Below, piece by piece: positions 1 through 4,881 of a stretch of 5,617 nt of DNA (within the stretch, counting starts at the first letter, position 1; every line of letters begins with the position of its first letter). The position numbers and the translations under genes were made by a program. The DNA is taken from positions 1 to 5,617 of the forward strand of contig CAAEOZ010000046.1 of assembly GCA_900757715.1 (NCBI GenBank), in the 5' to 3' direction. The DNA comes from an uncultured Veillonella sp. (GTDB lineage Bacteria > Bacillota > Negativicutes > Veillonellales > Veillonellaceae). The notes beneath the pieces were generated by a model that was not told the origin of the DNA, did no database searches, and saw only the letters and a list, made by a program, of their open reading frames with translations.

Positions 1-215
1 CTCACTTTCATTCCATAACGTCTGGATAATGGCTCTATTTCATGGGTTTGAAGACTCGGATAACCCGGATCAGCCGACAACAGCTTTAAAGCCTTTCCCC
101 ATTTTTTATACAACTGTTCTTCCTTCTTTTTTATATTACCGGAACGATATTTCTCCTGCAGATCTAACCAAAGTTCCTGCATTTCAGGAATTCCCATTCG
201 TATATTAAAATTCAT
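1..215 (-). CDS. Probable RelE/ParE-type toxin of a type II toxin-antitoxin pair (C-terminus outside window)
   Basis: The frame starts at an ATG (213-215) and runs off the left edge after 71 codons. It begins MNFNIRMGIPEMQELW and continues with a basic helical stretch (KKKEEQLYKKWGKALKLL) and then DPGYPSLQTHEIEPLSRRYG. The pattern of two N-terminal helices rich in lysine and glutamate, followed by a segment of the type 'hPsLxxHxl...', is that of RelE/ParE/HigB-like toxins, which act on mRNA in the ribosome or on gyrase. Which target applies here cannot be told, because the catalytic C-terminal half is missing from the window. The start lies 12 bases after the stop of the small gene upstream (228-467), with an AAAGGA ribosome site in that gap, so the two are cotranscribed antitoxin first. 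The alternative is a non-toxic conserved partner. The gene being real is likely; the toxin function is inference from fold impression and gene order. Confidence 0.6.
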   Translation of the reverse strand, partial: MNFNIRMGIPEMQELWLDLQEKYRSGNIKKKEEQLYKKWGKALKLLSADPGYPSLQTHEIEPLSRRYGMKV

Positions 216-227
216 CTCTTATTCCTT

Positions 228-467
228 TTAAAAATCTGACAGGTCAATAGCCGTGGAAACATCGCCTCTCTTAAAGTTATTTACTGCACGATCCATATCT
301 GCCAGAGTTCTGGCTGAAATGCTCTCTGGCACTGCCAGTTCCCGAGGTTCCAGAATAATGCAGCCATTTCCGTATTCTTTCACATTGTAATACTGATAAG
401 CAGCTCCTCTGAGCGTAATTCTTTTTTTGTTATCCAGATGGGCAACATAATCTTTTATTGCTTCCAT
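228..467 (-). CDS. Probable antitoxin, AbrB-like, of a type II toxin-antitoxin pair
   Basis: A 79-residue protein beginning MEAIKDYV. A GTG three codons earlier (474-476) is in frame but lies inside the ribosome site GGAGGTG (474-480). The ATG at 465-467, eight bases after GGAGG, is therefore the better start. Residues 14-45 (KKRITLRG...YYNV...GCIILEPREL) look like a swapped-hairpin AbrB/SpoVT-type DNA-binding strand pattern. Residues 50-79 form a likely helix plus an acidic tail (ARTLADMDRAVNNFKRG, then IDLSDF), the usual place for toxin contact. It has its own promoter (518-546) and a palindrome near the start site (496-509), and it is followed 12 bases later by the partial toxin gene. The expected role is to bind and neutralise that partner and repress the operon. 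This rests on size, order and motif impression, without a family search. Confidence 0.68.
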   Translation of the reverse strand: MEAIKDYVAHLDNKKRITLRGAAYQYYNVKEYGNGCIILEPRELAVPESISARTLADMDRAVNNFKRGDVSTAIDLSDF

Positions 468-495
468 TATCAACACCTCCTACGCAAGCATTTGT

Positions 496-509
496 GTGGG
501 AAATCCCAC
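496..509. promoter_or_regulatory. Candidate operator: inverted repeat at the antitoxin-toxin promoter
   Basis: GTGGGA and TCCCAC form a perfect 6-bp inverted repeat around two central bases. The site lies just downstream of the -10 box (518-523), over or immediately after the expected transcription start. This is where type II antitoxins commonly bind to repress their own operon. It could also act as a small hairpin in the leader RNA. The repeat is seen directly; the operator role is inferred. Confidence 0.45.
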
Positions 510-517
510 CTCTTATT

Positions 518-546
518 ATAATACGCTTTTCTATATTATCTGTCAA
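518..546 (-). promoter_or_regulatory. Sigma-A type promoter of the antitoxin-toxin operon
   Basis: On the minus strand, a perfect -35 TTGACA (541-546) is separated by exactly 17 bases from TATTAT (518-523). The sequence continues AAT, so a TATAAT register also exists three bases further on. The antitoxin start codon is about 50 bases downstream. The promoter sits directly after the decayed relaxase fragment and still lies inside its open frame. Confidence 0.78.
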
Positions 547-621
547 TCTACCTTTACTTACTCCTGATACTTGAAAAATGGTATCGCCCATGCCATCCTC
601 CGCAGTCTTATAAATTACATT

Positions 622-1110
622 GAATGGTTCGATATCTTCCATTGTCTCTATCTTATAGGTCTGAAGATAATTGATGGATTTTGCAAACTCTTGTAAGTTG
701 GAGAGATTCTTCCCTCTCCGTTTCATCTCCGCATAGAAATTTGGGAGCAGTGGTCTGCCCTGCGTTTTCTTATCATAATAATCTTGCAAGCTTTCCAGAA
801 GTGTCGGATTCTGCCTGCGATCCAGTTCGGCTTTCATTTCCTCATACGCTGTCTTCATCCACTGAATGGATTCTTTCAGAGAAATAAACATCTGGTTGAA
901 CTGCCGGATAGCTCGGTTCAGTTCCCCAATCACTGTTTTAATTCCCCTTTTCTCCATTGCCCGGACTTCATACCCTTCATGGATCGTCGGAATCAGATCA
1001 ATTCTCTGCTCTTTGTAAGAGCGGTGATCAATTCTTGCTGCCATGTGACATTCCCAGAATTTTTCGTTCACTTTCTCTGTCCACGCTCTTCTCCATTCCT
1101 TTAAAAGTTG
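622..1110 (-). pseudogene. MobA/MobL-family relaxase, truncated remnant
   Basis: The frame reads QLLKEWRRAWTEK, then NEKFWECHMAARIDHRSYKE, then IDLIPTIHEGYEVRAMEKRG. The run RIDHRS-KEQ-IDL-PTIHEG followed by AMEKRGI is the well-known end of the MobA/MobL relaxase domain of conjugative and mobilizable elements. It is followed by the usual helical, coiled-coil-like segment (LNRAIRQFNQMFISLKESIQ) up to about IETMEDIEPF at 622. Everything upstream that should carry the catalytic tyrosine and the metal-binding histidines is gone. At about 1101-1112 the frame meets the start of an unrelated gene, and an in-frame stop lies at 1147-1149. The open frame continues to 430 without family resemblance, crossing the promoter and 5' end of the antitoxin gene. 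A GTG at 1069-1071 could nominally start a 213-codon product, but no ribosome site supports it. This is a decayed transfer gene, not a working relaxase. Confidence 0.78.
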
Positions 1111-1157
1111 TCTGTAAGTTCCTGTACTTTTTGTTTCTCTGTTTGATTATCTGCCAT
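1101..1157 (-). pseudogene. First codons of an ArdC-like (antirestriction / ssDNA-binding) gene, cut off after 18 codons
   Basis: An ATG at 1155-1157 follows a very good ribosome site (GGAGGT) and encodes MADNQTEKQKVQELTDNF before a stop at 1101-1103. The pattern 'EKQKVQELTD' resembles the N-terminus of ArdC-like DUF1738 proteins carried by clostridial conjugative elements; these normally run to hundreds of residues. Homology stops where the relaxase remnant begins, in another frame. The likely history is a deletion that joined the start of one transfer-region gene to the 3' half of another. The 18-codon peptide could still be translated, but there is no sign it has a role. The identification rests on about 15 residues. 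Confidence 0.42.
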
Positions 1158-1160
1158 AGA

Positions 1161-1520
1161 TTACCTCCATTTTTGCATGACAAAAGGCAGCCCACAATGG
1201 ACTGCCCTAATAAAAGAAAAAGTAGCAAATCGTTTAAAACCATAATTTTCATAAAAAGAAAGCAATTTTTCTTTATTCTCTGCTTCCACAAATGCTACCA
1301 TACCACCAACCTGATACTGTAAAATCTGTGTTTGCCTGATTGCTGCTTCGAGCAACTCCTGTCCTGTTATTCTTCCTTTTGCCTTATCATTAAAATTCTT
1401 TCCGAGCTGGGCAATCAGATAAGCTGCTAAATTATAAGTCTGCTCACTCTTATCTATTTCGCTAAACCTTAATCTGAATTTCTTTCCTTTTGCAAAAGGA
1501 GTGAATAAAGCCTTTCCCTC
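1161..1520 (-). pseudogene. GNAT acetyltransferase-like protein, remnant without start and with replaced C-terminus
   Basis: An open frame follows a stop at 1521-1523 and reads KALFTPFAKGKKFRLRF, then SEQTYNLAAYLIAQLGKNF, then GGMVAFVEAENKEKLLSFYE and NYGFKRFAT. The segment 'GGMVAFVEAENKEKLLSFYEN-YGFKRF' has the shape of the last strands of a GNAT N-acetyltransferase (V-aEN--a--FYe--GF), where acetyl-CoA-dependent enzymes close their fold. No credible start codon with a ribosome site is present: the N-terminal part is missing and the frame simply emerges from the terminator of the upstream operon. After about residue FAT (1221) the family pattern stops and the frame runs through another terminator to a stop at 1161. 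A TTG at 1353-1355 is the only nominal internal start. I read it as a fragment. The GNAT assignment is moderate; the truncation is clear. Confidence 0.5.
1181..1207 (-). terminator. Rho-independent terminator (minus strand)
   Basis: On the minus strand GGCAGTCC and GGGCTGCC (1199-1206 and 1186-1193) pair over 8 bp with one G-U, around a 5-base loop, followed by TTTT (1182-1185). It lies between the acetyltransferase-like remnant and the ArdC-like ribosome site. It probably came in with the latter as its original upstream flank. Confidence 0.7.
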
Positions 1521-1531
1521 TTATTCACTCC
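1494..1531 (-). terminator. Strong rho-independent terminator ending the regulator-kinase-coiled-coil operon
   Basis: On the minus strand GGAGTGAATAA (1521-1531) and TTATTCACTCC (1498-1508) form a perfect 11-bp stem with a 12-base loop, followed by TTTT (1494-1497). It begins 18 bases after the stop of the 168-aa gene. The downstream arm and T-run are also the codons for 'LFTPF' in the acetyltransferase-like remnant. Confidence 0.85.
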
Positions 1532-1549
1532 CTCATATACATAATTTGT

Positions 1550-2056
1550 TTAAGAAATTACTGCATTCTGTCTCCTGTATGTATCATTATCTTTCTGACT
1601 TAACTGCCCCTCGATCTGAGCCAGCTTTTTCTCCAATACCTTAACCTTTTCTTTGTCTCCCGCCGCAGCCTTTATCTGCTGTTCAAGCTGTTTCTTTTCC
1701 TCTTTGAGCTTCTCAATCTCTCTGTCAACATTATCTGTATTTGTCGTACATTTCTCTGCCTTTTTCGCTGACTCCTCCTTTGGTTGAACATCTTTCGCCT
1801 TTGCCGCTCTCTTAGAATCATCATACGTCACTTTTGGATTACAGTTTTCATCCTGCCATAAACGATACAGACCACTGGGCTTGCTGACGGATTTTTCACT
1901 GCTGATATACTCGTCCTTTGGAATTGGAACCCCTTCACTTTTATCTTCCGCCCTCTGCTCTTGTGAAATTCTTTTTACTTTATCCTGCTCTGTCTGTGCC
2001 CTTTCTAAATACTCATTTTTGTAATCCTTATAATTACCGCTTATTTCCATTGACAT
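1550..2056 (-). CDS. Coiled-coil protein of unknown function, FlxA-like tail; third gene of the two-component operon
   Basis: A 168-residue hydrophilic protein starting MSMEISGNY, seven bases after AGGAGG in an excellent ribosome site (about 2061-2070). There is no signal peptide or membrane segment. Residues 1-45 are charged and probably disordered. Residues 46-66 (PKDEYISSEKSVSKPSGLYRL) look like a conserved motif. Residues 108-155 form a strong heptad coiled coil (DREIEKLKEEKKQLEQQI, then KVKVLEKKLAQIEGQLSQK), similar in style to the FlxA-like family, ending in a tyrosine-arginine tail, DTYRRQNAVIS. The gene starts 72 bases after the kinase stop. No terminator lies between them and one follows right after, so it is probably the last gene of the operon. 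Proteins of this look occur in Lachnospiraceae as hypotheticals. A role as effector, scaffold or secreted partner of the signalling pair is possible but unproven. The coding call is firm; the function is unknown. Confidence 0.85.
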   Translation of the reverse strand: MSMEISGNYKDYKNEYLERAQTEQDKVKRISQEQRAEDKSEGVPIPKDEYISSEKSVSKPSGLYRLWQDENCNPKVTYDDSKRAAKAKDVQPKEESAKKAEKCTTNTDNVDREIEKLKEEKKQLEQQIKAAAGDKEKVKVLEKKLAQIEGQLSQKDNDTYRRQNAVIS

Positions 2057-2128
2057 AAATCGTCCTCCTTTACTTTGTTACAATTAAATATACCTACAAT
2101 TTTCTATTCGTCATTCATATAGCTGTTT

Positions 2129-3448
2129 TTAACAAACTTGTTGTGAAATGCTTTCTGATTGTTGCGGAATGATTAAAAGAACACTTAAAGTAAATTTTTC
2201 TCCATCTGTTCTTACTTCCATAGCTCCATGATATTTTTCTGCAACTGCTTTTATGTTGGCAAGTCCGGTTCCGCTGCGAAGGCTCCCTCTCCCACTGTAA
2301 CTATTACTTATTTCAATCAATAGAAAATCACCCTGCACTTTTCCCGTTACATGAATATATTTTTGTTCGTCATGGTTCATTCGATTGCAGGCTGAAATAG
2401 CATTATCTAATGCATTAGAAAAAATAATACAGAAGTCAATATCAGCAATTCCACATGGATATGAAGCAATAAATGAACATTGCACCACTATCTGATTGTT
2501 TTTAGCTATTCCCAATTTATTTCCAATCAGAATATCAAGTACAGGATTATTAGTGCTTACCGGAAATGACATATCCGCTGTTAAATTTTCCATATCACTC
2601 ATATACTTCAATGCGGCATCTATATTCCCATTCTGTACCAATTCTTTGACAATGGATATATGATTTTTCACATCATGCCGAAATGATTTTGTTTTCTCAT
2701 AACGTATTTTTGCTTCCTCCACATACTGATTCAAAGAATGTTTTTCCAATTCTAACAGTGATAACTCTCTGCTTAATTTGAAACTTTCCATCAATTTTTT
2801 GTAAGAAAACATGATACAAAACAGACTGGCTATCCCTAATATCTGTATAAACAGTATTGGAAATGGACTTATGCTAGGTAAACTGCCATCTGCTTCTATC
2901 GTAATGGTATCTCCATAAATATTTAAACTAATATATTCACTCGCTAAAAAAATCAATAAAGTCGGTATTAAAATCATAAGAGCATATTTTGTCCTAACTG
3001 TTTCATCATATAAAAAATATTTATTTATAACCTGATAACACAAAACAGATGTAACAAGAGCTATAATGCTACTTATTATCATAAAGAAAAAGCTAACTGC
3101 TTTAGGGTTCTCCAAAAATAAAAATGGAGATAAAATACACGATACCGAATTAGAAATTCCATAGCATAAGTGCATTATTTCAATCATTACAACCGCATAT
3201 AAACCGACAAATATATTATATGTTTTACATATAAAAAATCCACCTGCCATCAACAGCAGAACATATACCAATAACTCCATAATACTGCCATCCGTAAAAA
3301 TCCTAATAACAGCAATTCCAAAAATAGCAAACAATATATAATAAATAAACTTTACCTTTTTCTTAAGAAATCTGGTAAAGAAATGAAAAACTGTCAACAT
3401 TTCAATGCTTCCCATAACATATACATTGAAAATATCTAATCCATCCAT
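2129..3448 (-). CDS. Sensor histidine kinase, AgrC-like, GHKL ATPase domain
   Basis: 439 residues. The N-terminal half carries about seven hydrophobic segments (roughly residues 8-26, 34-51, 56-74, 79-98, 118-140, 155-174 and 194-215), the polytopic sensor of AgrC-like quorum kinases. A helical linker (220-254) leads to the H-box SFRHDVKNH, with H258 the likely autophosphorylated residue. The N-box is IIFSNALDNAI (N345, D348, N349) and the G-box is SGTGLANIK (G393-K400). The ATP-binding fold is complete, so the kinase should work. It would sense an extracellular or membrane signal and phosphorylate the regulator encoded just upstream, whose stop lies four bases before this start (translational coupling; the GGAG of the ribosome site lies inside the regulator's last codons). 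Unlike classic agr loci, no peptide precursor (AgrD) or processing protease (AgrB) is present, so its signal is unknown. It is markedly AT-rich compared with the transfer-gene fragments on either side. Confidence 0.95.
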   Translation of the reverse strand: MDGLDIFNVYVMGSIEMLTVFHFFTRFLKKKVKFIYYILFAIFGIAVIRIFTDGSIMELLVYVLLLMAGGFFICKTYNIFVGLYAVVMIEIMHLCYGISNSVSCILSPFLFLENPKAVSFFFMIISSIIALVTSVLCYQVINKYFLYDETVRTKYALMILIPTLLIFLASEYISLNIYGDTITIEADGSLPSISPFPILFIQILGIASLFCIMFSYKKLMESFKLSRELSLLELEKHSLNQYVEEAKIRYEKTKSFRHDVKNHISIVKELVQNGNIDAALKYMSDMENLTADMSFPVSTNNPVLDILIGNKLGIAKNNQIVVQCSFIASYPCGIADIDFCIIFSNALDNAISACNRMNHDEQKYIHVTGKVQGDFLLIEISNSYSGRGSLRSGTGLANIKAVAEKYHGAMEVRTDGEKFTLSVLLIIPQQSESISQQVC

Positions 3449-3452
3449 TCTT

Positions 3453-4163
3453 TCATACTCTCCGTTCCTTCATATATTTCAAAACAACACTTGAAAATTC
3501 TTTGCTCCGTAAGCGTGACACCGGTATCGTCTGATCATTTATCATATATGCCATTCCATTTTTATAACTTTTCAAATAGCTCAAATTAATTAAATAACTT
3601 CTATGACATTTGAAAAATCTCCCATCCAGTTTTGTTTCAAGATTTTCAATTCTGTCATAGTAATCAATAACTTCTCCCGACTTTAAATGCAGATATATTT
3701 TTCTGTCTATAATTTCACAAAAAATGATGTCATCAAAGGAAATAATATTGCTCTCGTATCCTTTCTGAACAAGCAAGTTTGCTTCATTGGCATTTTGCAT
3801 GGAAGCAAATAATCTCTCCATTTTTTTGTCCAAATATTCTTCTTCAATTGGTTTTACCAGATAATCATATGCCTGCACTTCAAAAGCCTGAAATACCATT
3901 TCCTTTAAAACAGTTATAAAAATCAGGTAACCTTTATAATTCTGACTACGCAGCTTTCTTGCAGTTTCCATACCATCTATGCCATCCATTTGAATATCTA
4001 AAAACAAAATGTCTATACTTTTGTTGTATCTTAGTAATTCCTCGCCGCTCCCAAATTGTGAAATTTTTATTTCTACATTTTTTCTGTGAAAAAAATCAAG
4101 TGCCAGCTTTTTAACTTTATCTGATATATATTTTTCATCATCACAAATTGCAATGTTAATCAC
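3453..4163 (-). CDS. LytTR-family response regulator, AgrA-like
   Basis: 236 residues. The receiver domain (about 1-120) has the acidic pair D8-D9 (CDDE), the phosphorylated D56 in FLDIQMDGIDG, T84 (FITV) and K104 in YLVKP. The LytTR DNA-binding domain (about 128-236) includes ISFDDIIFCEIIDRKIYLHL, FFKCHRSYLINL and the IPVSRLRSKEF end. This is the AgrA/VirR/LytR architecture, which binds direct repeats upstream of promoters. The start is GTG (4161-4163) after GAGGTGGTC, a near-perfect anti-16S match; the overlapping ATG at 4163-4165 is followed at once by a stop. It is the first gene of the operon. Its promoter (4191-4219) abuts repeats with the spacing expected for its own binding, so autoactivation by the phosphorylated form is likely. 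The cognate kinase follows four bases after the stop. All key residues are intact. Confidence 0.95.
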   Translation of the reverse strand: MINIAICDDEKYISDKVKKLALDFFHRKNVEIKISQFGSGEELLRYNKSIDILFLDIQMDGIDGMETARKLRSQNYKGYLIFITVLKEMVFQAFEVQAYDYLVKPIEEEYLDKKMERLFASMQNANEANLLVQKGYESNIISFDDIIFCEIIDRKIYLHLKSGEVIDYYDRIENLETKLDGRFFKCHRSYLINLSYLKSYKNGMAYMINDQTIPVSRLRSKEFSSVVLKYMKERRV

Positions 4164-4190
4164 ATGACCACCTCTTTTCTTAAATTAGTT

Positions 4191-4219
4191 ATTTTAGCAT
4201 CTATCATCAAATGAAACAA
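4191..4219 (-). promoter_or_regulatory. Promoter of the regulator-kinase-coiled-coil operon
   Basis: On the minus strand, TTGTTT (4214-4219) is followed after 17 bases by TAAAAT (4191-4196), which is preceded by TGC and so forms an extended -10. The response-regulator start is about 28 bases further on. The -35 is a weak match and touches the proximal CATT repeat, the usual design of a promoter that needs an activator. Confidence 0.72.
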
Positions 4220-4258
4220 TTATAATGCTTTGGAATGTAATTGTAATGTTGTGTAATG
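4219..4258 (-). promoter_or_regulatory. Four CATT boxes: candidate LytTR (AgrA-type) binding repeats
   Basis: Read on the minus strand, CATTACACA (4250-4258), CATTACAAT (4240-4248), CATTCC (4232-4237) and CATTATAAT (4219-4227) begin at 10-, 11- and 10-base steps, one helical turn each. CATTACAAT and CATTATAAT differ at one position and are separated by exactly 12 bases. AgrA of Staphylococcus aureus is known to bind 9-bp direct repeats with a 12-bp gap. The cluster ends at the -35 of the operon encoding a LytTR regulator. The repeats are seen; the binding protein is inferred. Confidence 0.6.
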
Positions 4259-4288
4259 CCGAATAGCTCAATAAGTATATAAACGAAT

Positions 4289-4483
4289 CTAAATTTCTCG
4301 CTTAATATCGTGTGAATTAATTTTATCTATCCTTAACCTTGCCTGTTCCCTCTGTACCAAAACTATAGTTTTCCAAACACCGACACACCCTTTGGGAGTG
4401 TCGAAAACAACCATAGCAAGCACTGCCTGTGTCATGACACAGGCGAAATTTTTCACATTCAGCCTGCCGACTGAACGGAACAA
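4289..4483 (-). CDS. Doubtful 64-residue hypothetical protein over an inverted-repeat cluster
   Basis: The frame would begin at TTG (4481-4483) with only a weak GGAAA upstream, or at an internal GTG or ATG, none with a good ribosome site. It reads LNVKNFACVMTQAVLAMVVF, then DTPKGCVGVWKTIVLVQ, then a basic REQARLRIDK. There is one hydrophobic stretch (about residues 15-28), but no domain I can name. The frame covers three inverted repeats (4359-4372, 4381-4403, 4425-4444), which suggests the DNA is kept for its structure and the open frame may be incidental. It is reported because nothing else explains 4289-4483 and because a similar translation may recur in mobile elements. Confidence is low. 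Confidence 0.25.
   Translation of the reverse strand: MFRSVGRLNVKNFACVMTQAVLAMVVFDTPKGCVGVWKTIVLVQREQARLRIDKINSHDIKREI
4359..4372. repeat. Perfect 14-bp palindrome
   Basis: AAAACTA and its exact complement TAGTTTT abut without a spacer, flanked by CC on both sides. It is the first of three inverted repeats within 86 bases. A protein-binding site is plausible. It is not a terminator on either strand. Confidence 0.6.
4381..4403. repeat. Inverted repeat / hairpin (10-base arms, one mismatch)
   Basis: CGACAC-A-CCC and GGG-A-GTGTCG pair around TTT with a single A-A mismatch. No T-run follows on either strand, so it is not a terminator. It could be a recognition hairpin in single-stranded DNA or a structured RNA element. 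Confidence 0.6.
4425..4444. repeat. Perfect 20-bp palindrome
   Basis: GCCTGTGTCA is followed directly by its exact complement, giving 20 palindromic bases with no spacer. On the plus strand it is followed by GAAATTTTTC, a poor T-run. A dimeric-protein operator or a cruciform/recombination site is more likely than termination. Confidence 0.7.
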
Positions 4484-4490
4484 ATTTCCA

Positions 4491-4506
4491 TAGGGAAGTA
4501 TCCCTA
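4491..4506. repeat. Short inverted repeat TAGGGA/TCCCTA
   Basis: Perfect 6-bp arms surround a 4-base loop (AGTA). It lies at the upstream edge of the decayed plus-strand frame. No function is evident. Confidence 0.4.
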
Positions 4507-4589
4507 ATCTTAATCAGTATCTCGGACGAACCACGCCGCCTGATGCTGCACAGGAGCAGCTGAAAAAAAAGAATACTCCAAACCTGTAA
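4494..4589 (+). pseudogene. Possible C-terminal remnant of an unidentified plus-strand protein
   Basis: Thirty-one open codons after a TAG (4491-4493) read NLNQYLGRTTPPDAAQEQLK and end KKKNTPNL before TAA (4587-4589). The proline/alanine run followed by a lysine-rich helical end looks like a natural C-terminus, and the region is richer in GC than its surroundings. There is no start codon or ribosome site. The length alone is not significant; this is a weak call based on composition. Confidence 0.22.
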
Positions 4590-4595
4590 ATGCGC

Positions 4596-4628
4596 AAAAA
4601 AATAGAGGTGCGCAAGACACCCCTATTT
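4596..4628 (-). terminator. Rho-independent terminator of the peptide-toxin transcript (minus strand)
   Basis: On the minus strand AAATAGGGGTG (4618-4628) pairs with CACCTCTATTT (4600-4610) over 11 bp with one G-U and a 7-base loop, followed by TTTT (4596-4599), seven Ts in all counting the stem end. It lies 163 bases beyond the toxin stop codon, which gives the toxin mRNA a long 3' untranslated region that spans the antisense RNA. Confidence 0.75.
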
Positions 4629-4638
4629 CCTAAACCTC

Positions 4639-4667
4639 TTGCAAAATCTGCAATAGTGGTTTATAAT
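4639..4667 (+). promoter_or_regulatory. Promoter of the antisense (antitoxin) RNA
   Basis: TTGCAA (4639-4644) and a perfect TATAAT (4662-4667) are separated by 17 bases. It is the only convincing plus-strand promoter in the window. It points at the terminator at 4753-4797, with no ribosome site or good frame in between. Confidence 0.75.
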
Positions 4668-4673
4668 CAGGTT

Positions 4674-4797
4674 AGAAACCGAAGGATATTAGCGTGTCCA
4701 ACGGTTGCACAATCGGAAACTTATAAAGCGTTAAGTTTATTAACGGATTACAGGCTATCCTCTATTGCGAGTAGAGGATAGCCTTTCCGTTTATTTG
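4674..4797 (+). ncRNA. Predicted antisense RNA antitoxin of a type I toxin-antitoxin locus
   Basis: The expected start is about seven bases after the -10 box, and the expected end is the T-rich stretch after the 4753-4783 hairpin, so the RNA is about 115-125 nt. It is fully complementary to the 3' untranslated region of the peptide-toxin mRNA transcribed from the other strand, and its end reaches the last toxin codons. Convergent genes with 3' overlap are the known layout of TxpA/RatA and BsrG/SR4 in Bacillus, where the antisense RNA promotes decay or blocks translation of the toxin mRNA. Promoter and terminator are seen; the RNA and its function are inferred. Confidence 0.6.
4753..4797 (+). 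terminator. Rho-independent terminator of the antisense RNA
   Basis: GGCTATCCTCTA (4753-4764) and TAGAGGATAGCC (4772-4783) form a perfect 12-bp stem with a 7-base loop, followed by TTTCCGTTTATTT. The T-run is interrupted, but the stem is very stable. On the minus strand the same hairpin is followed by TGTAATCC, so toxin transcription should read through. Confidence 0.75.
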
Positions 4798-4874
4798 CGG
4801 TTATGTTTATTGTCTATGTATGTCAAGGCTGCAAATACAACCAATAAAAGCGTAAGCACTTCTAAAGTATCCAT
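4791..4874 (-). CDS. Small hydrophobic peptide toxin of a type I toxin-antitoxin system (holin-like)
   Basis: A 27-residue peptide: an acidic N-terminus (MDTLE), a single membrane span (VLTLLLVVFAALTYI) and a charged, mostly basic tail (DNKHNRK). This is the build of the Firmicutes 'putative holin-like toxin' and TxpA-type peptides, which insert in the inner membrane and depolarise it or stop growth. The start ATG (4872-4874) follows a very strong ribosome site, AAAGGAGG, whose bases are also in a leader hairpin. The gene has its own extended -10 promoter (4947-4955), a terminator far downstream (4596-4628), and an antisense RNA gene on the opposite strand within its 3' untranslated region. 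These surroundings are the main evidence that so short a frame is real. A small membrane peptide with a non-toxic role is the alternative. Confidence 0.72.
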   Translation of the reverse strand: MDTLEVLTLLLVVFAALTYIDNKHNRK

Positions 4875-4881
4875 ACCGACC

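Noticed and set aside
681..1104. Plus-strand open frames opposite the relaxase remnant
   Set aside because: They are antisense shadows of the relaxase-like frame, with no ribosome sites or recognisable motifs.
1028..1291. Minus-strand 87-codon frame across the remnant junctions
   Set aside because: It is out of frame with each recognisable remnant, crosses the 1181-1207 terminator, and its translation has no family character.
957..1322. Plus-strand 121-codon frame
   Set aside because: It runs antisense through three different minus-strand remnants and a terminator, with low-complexity phenylalanine/leucine-rich translation and no ribosome site.
2079..2101. Direct repeat TACAATT upstream of the 168-aa gene as a second LytTR site
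   Set aside because: The copies are 16 bases apart start to start, not about 21, and no promoter lies at a suitable distance; probably AT-rich coincidence.
4580..4628. Possible RSF1010-like oriT: GTAAATGCGC next to an inverted repeat
   Set aside because: About ten bases resemble the remembered core of MobA-type nic regions, but the following CCCT is missing. The adjacent inverted repeat is fully explained as a minus-strand terminator with a T-run.
4590..4781. Plus-strand 63-codon frame beginning MRKKIEVRKTPLF
   Set aside because: It has no ribosome site, contains a promoter (TTGCAA-17-TATAAT) in its middle, and ends inside a terminator stem. The structured signals explain the DNA better as an antisense RNA gene and the opposite-strand terminator.
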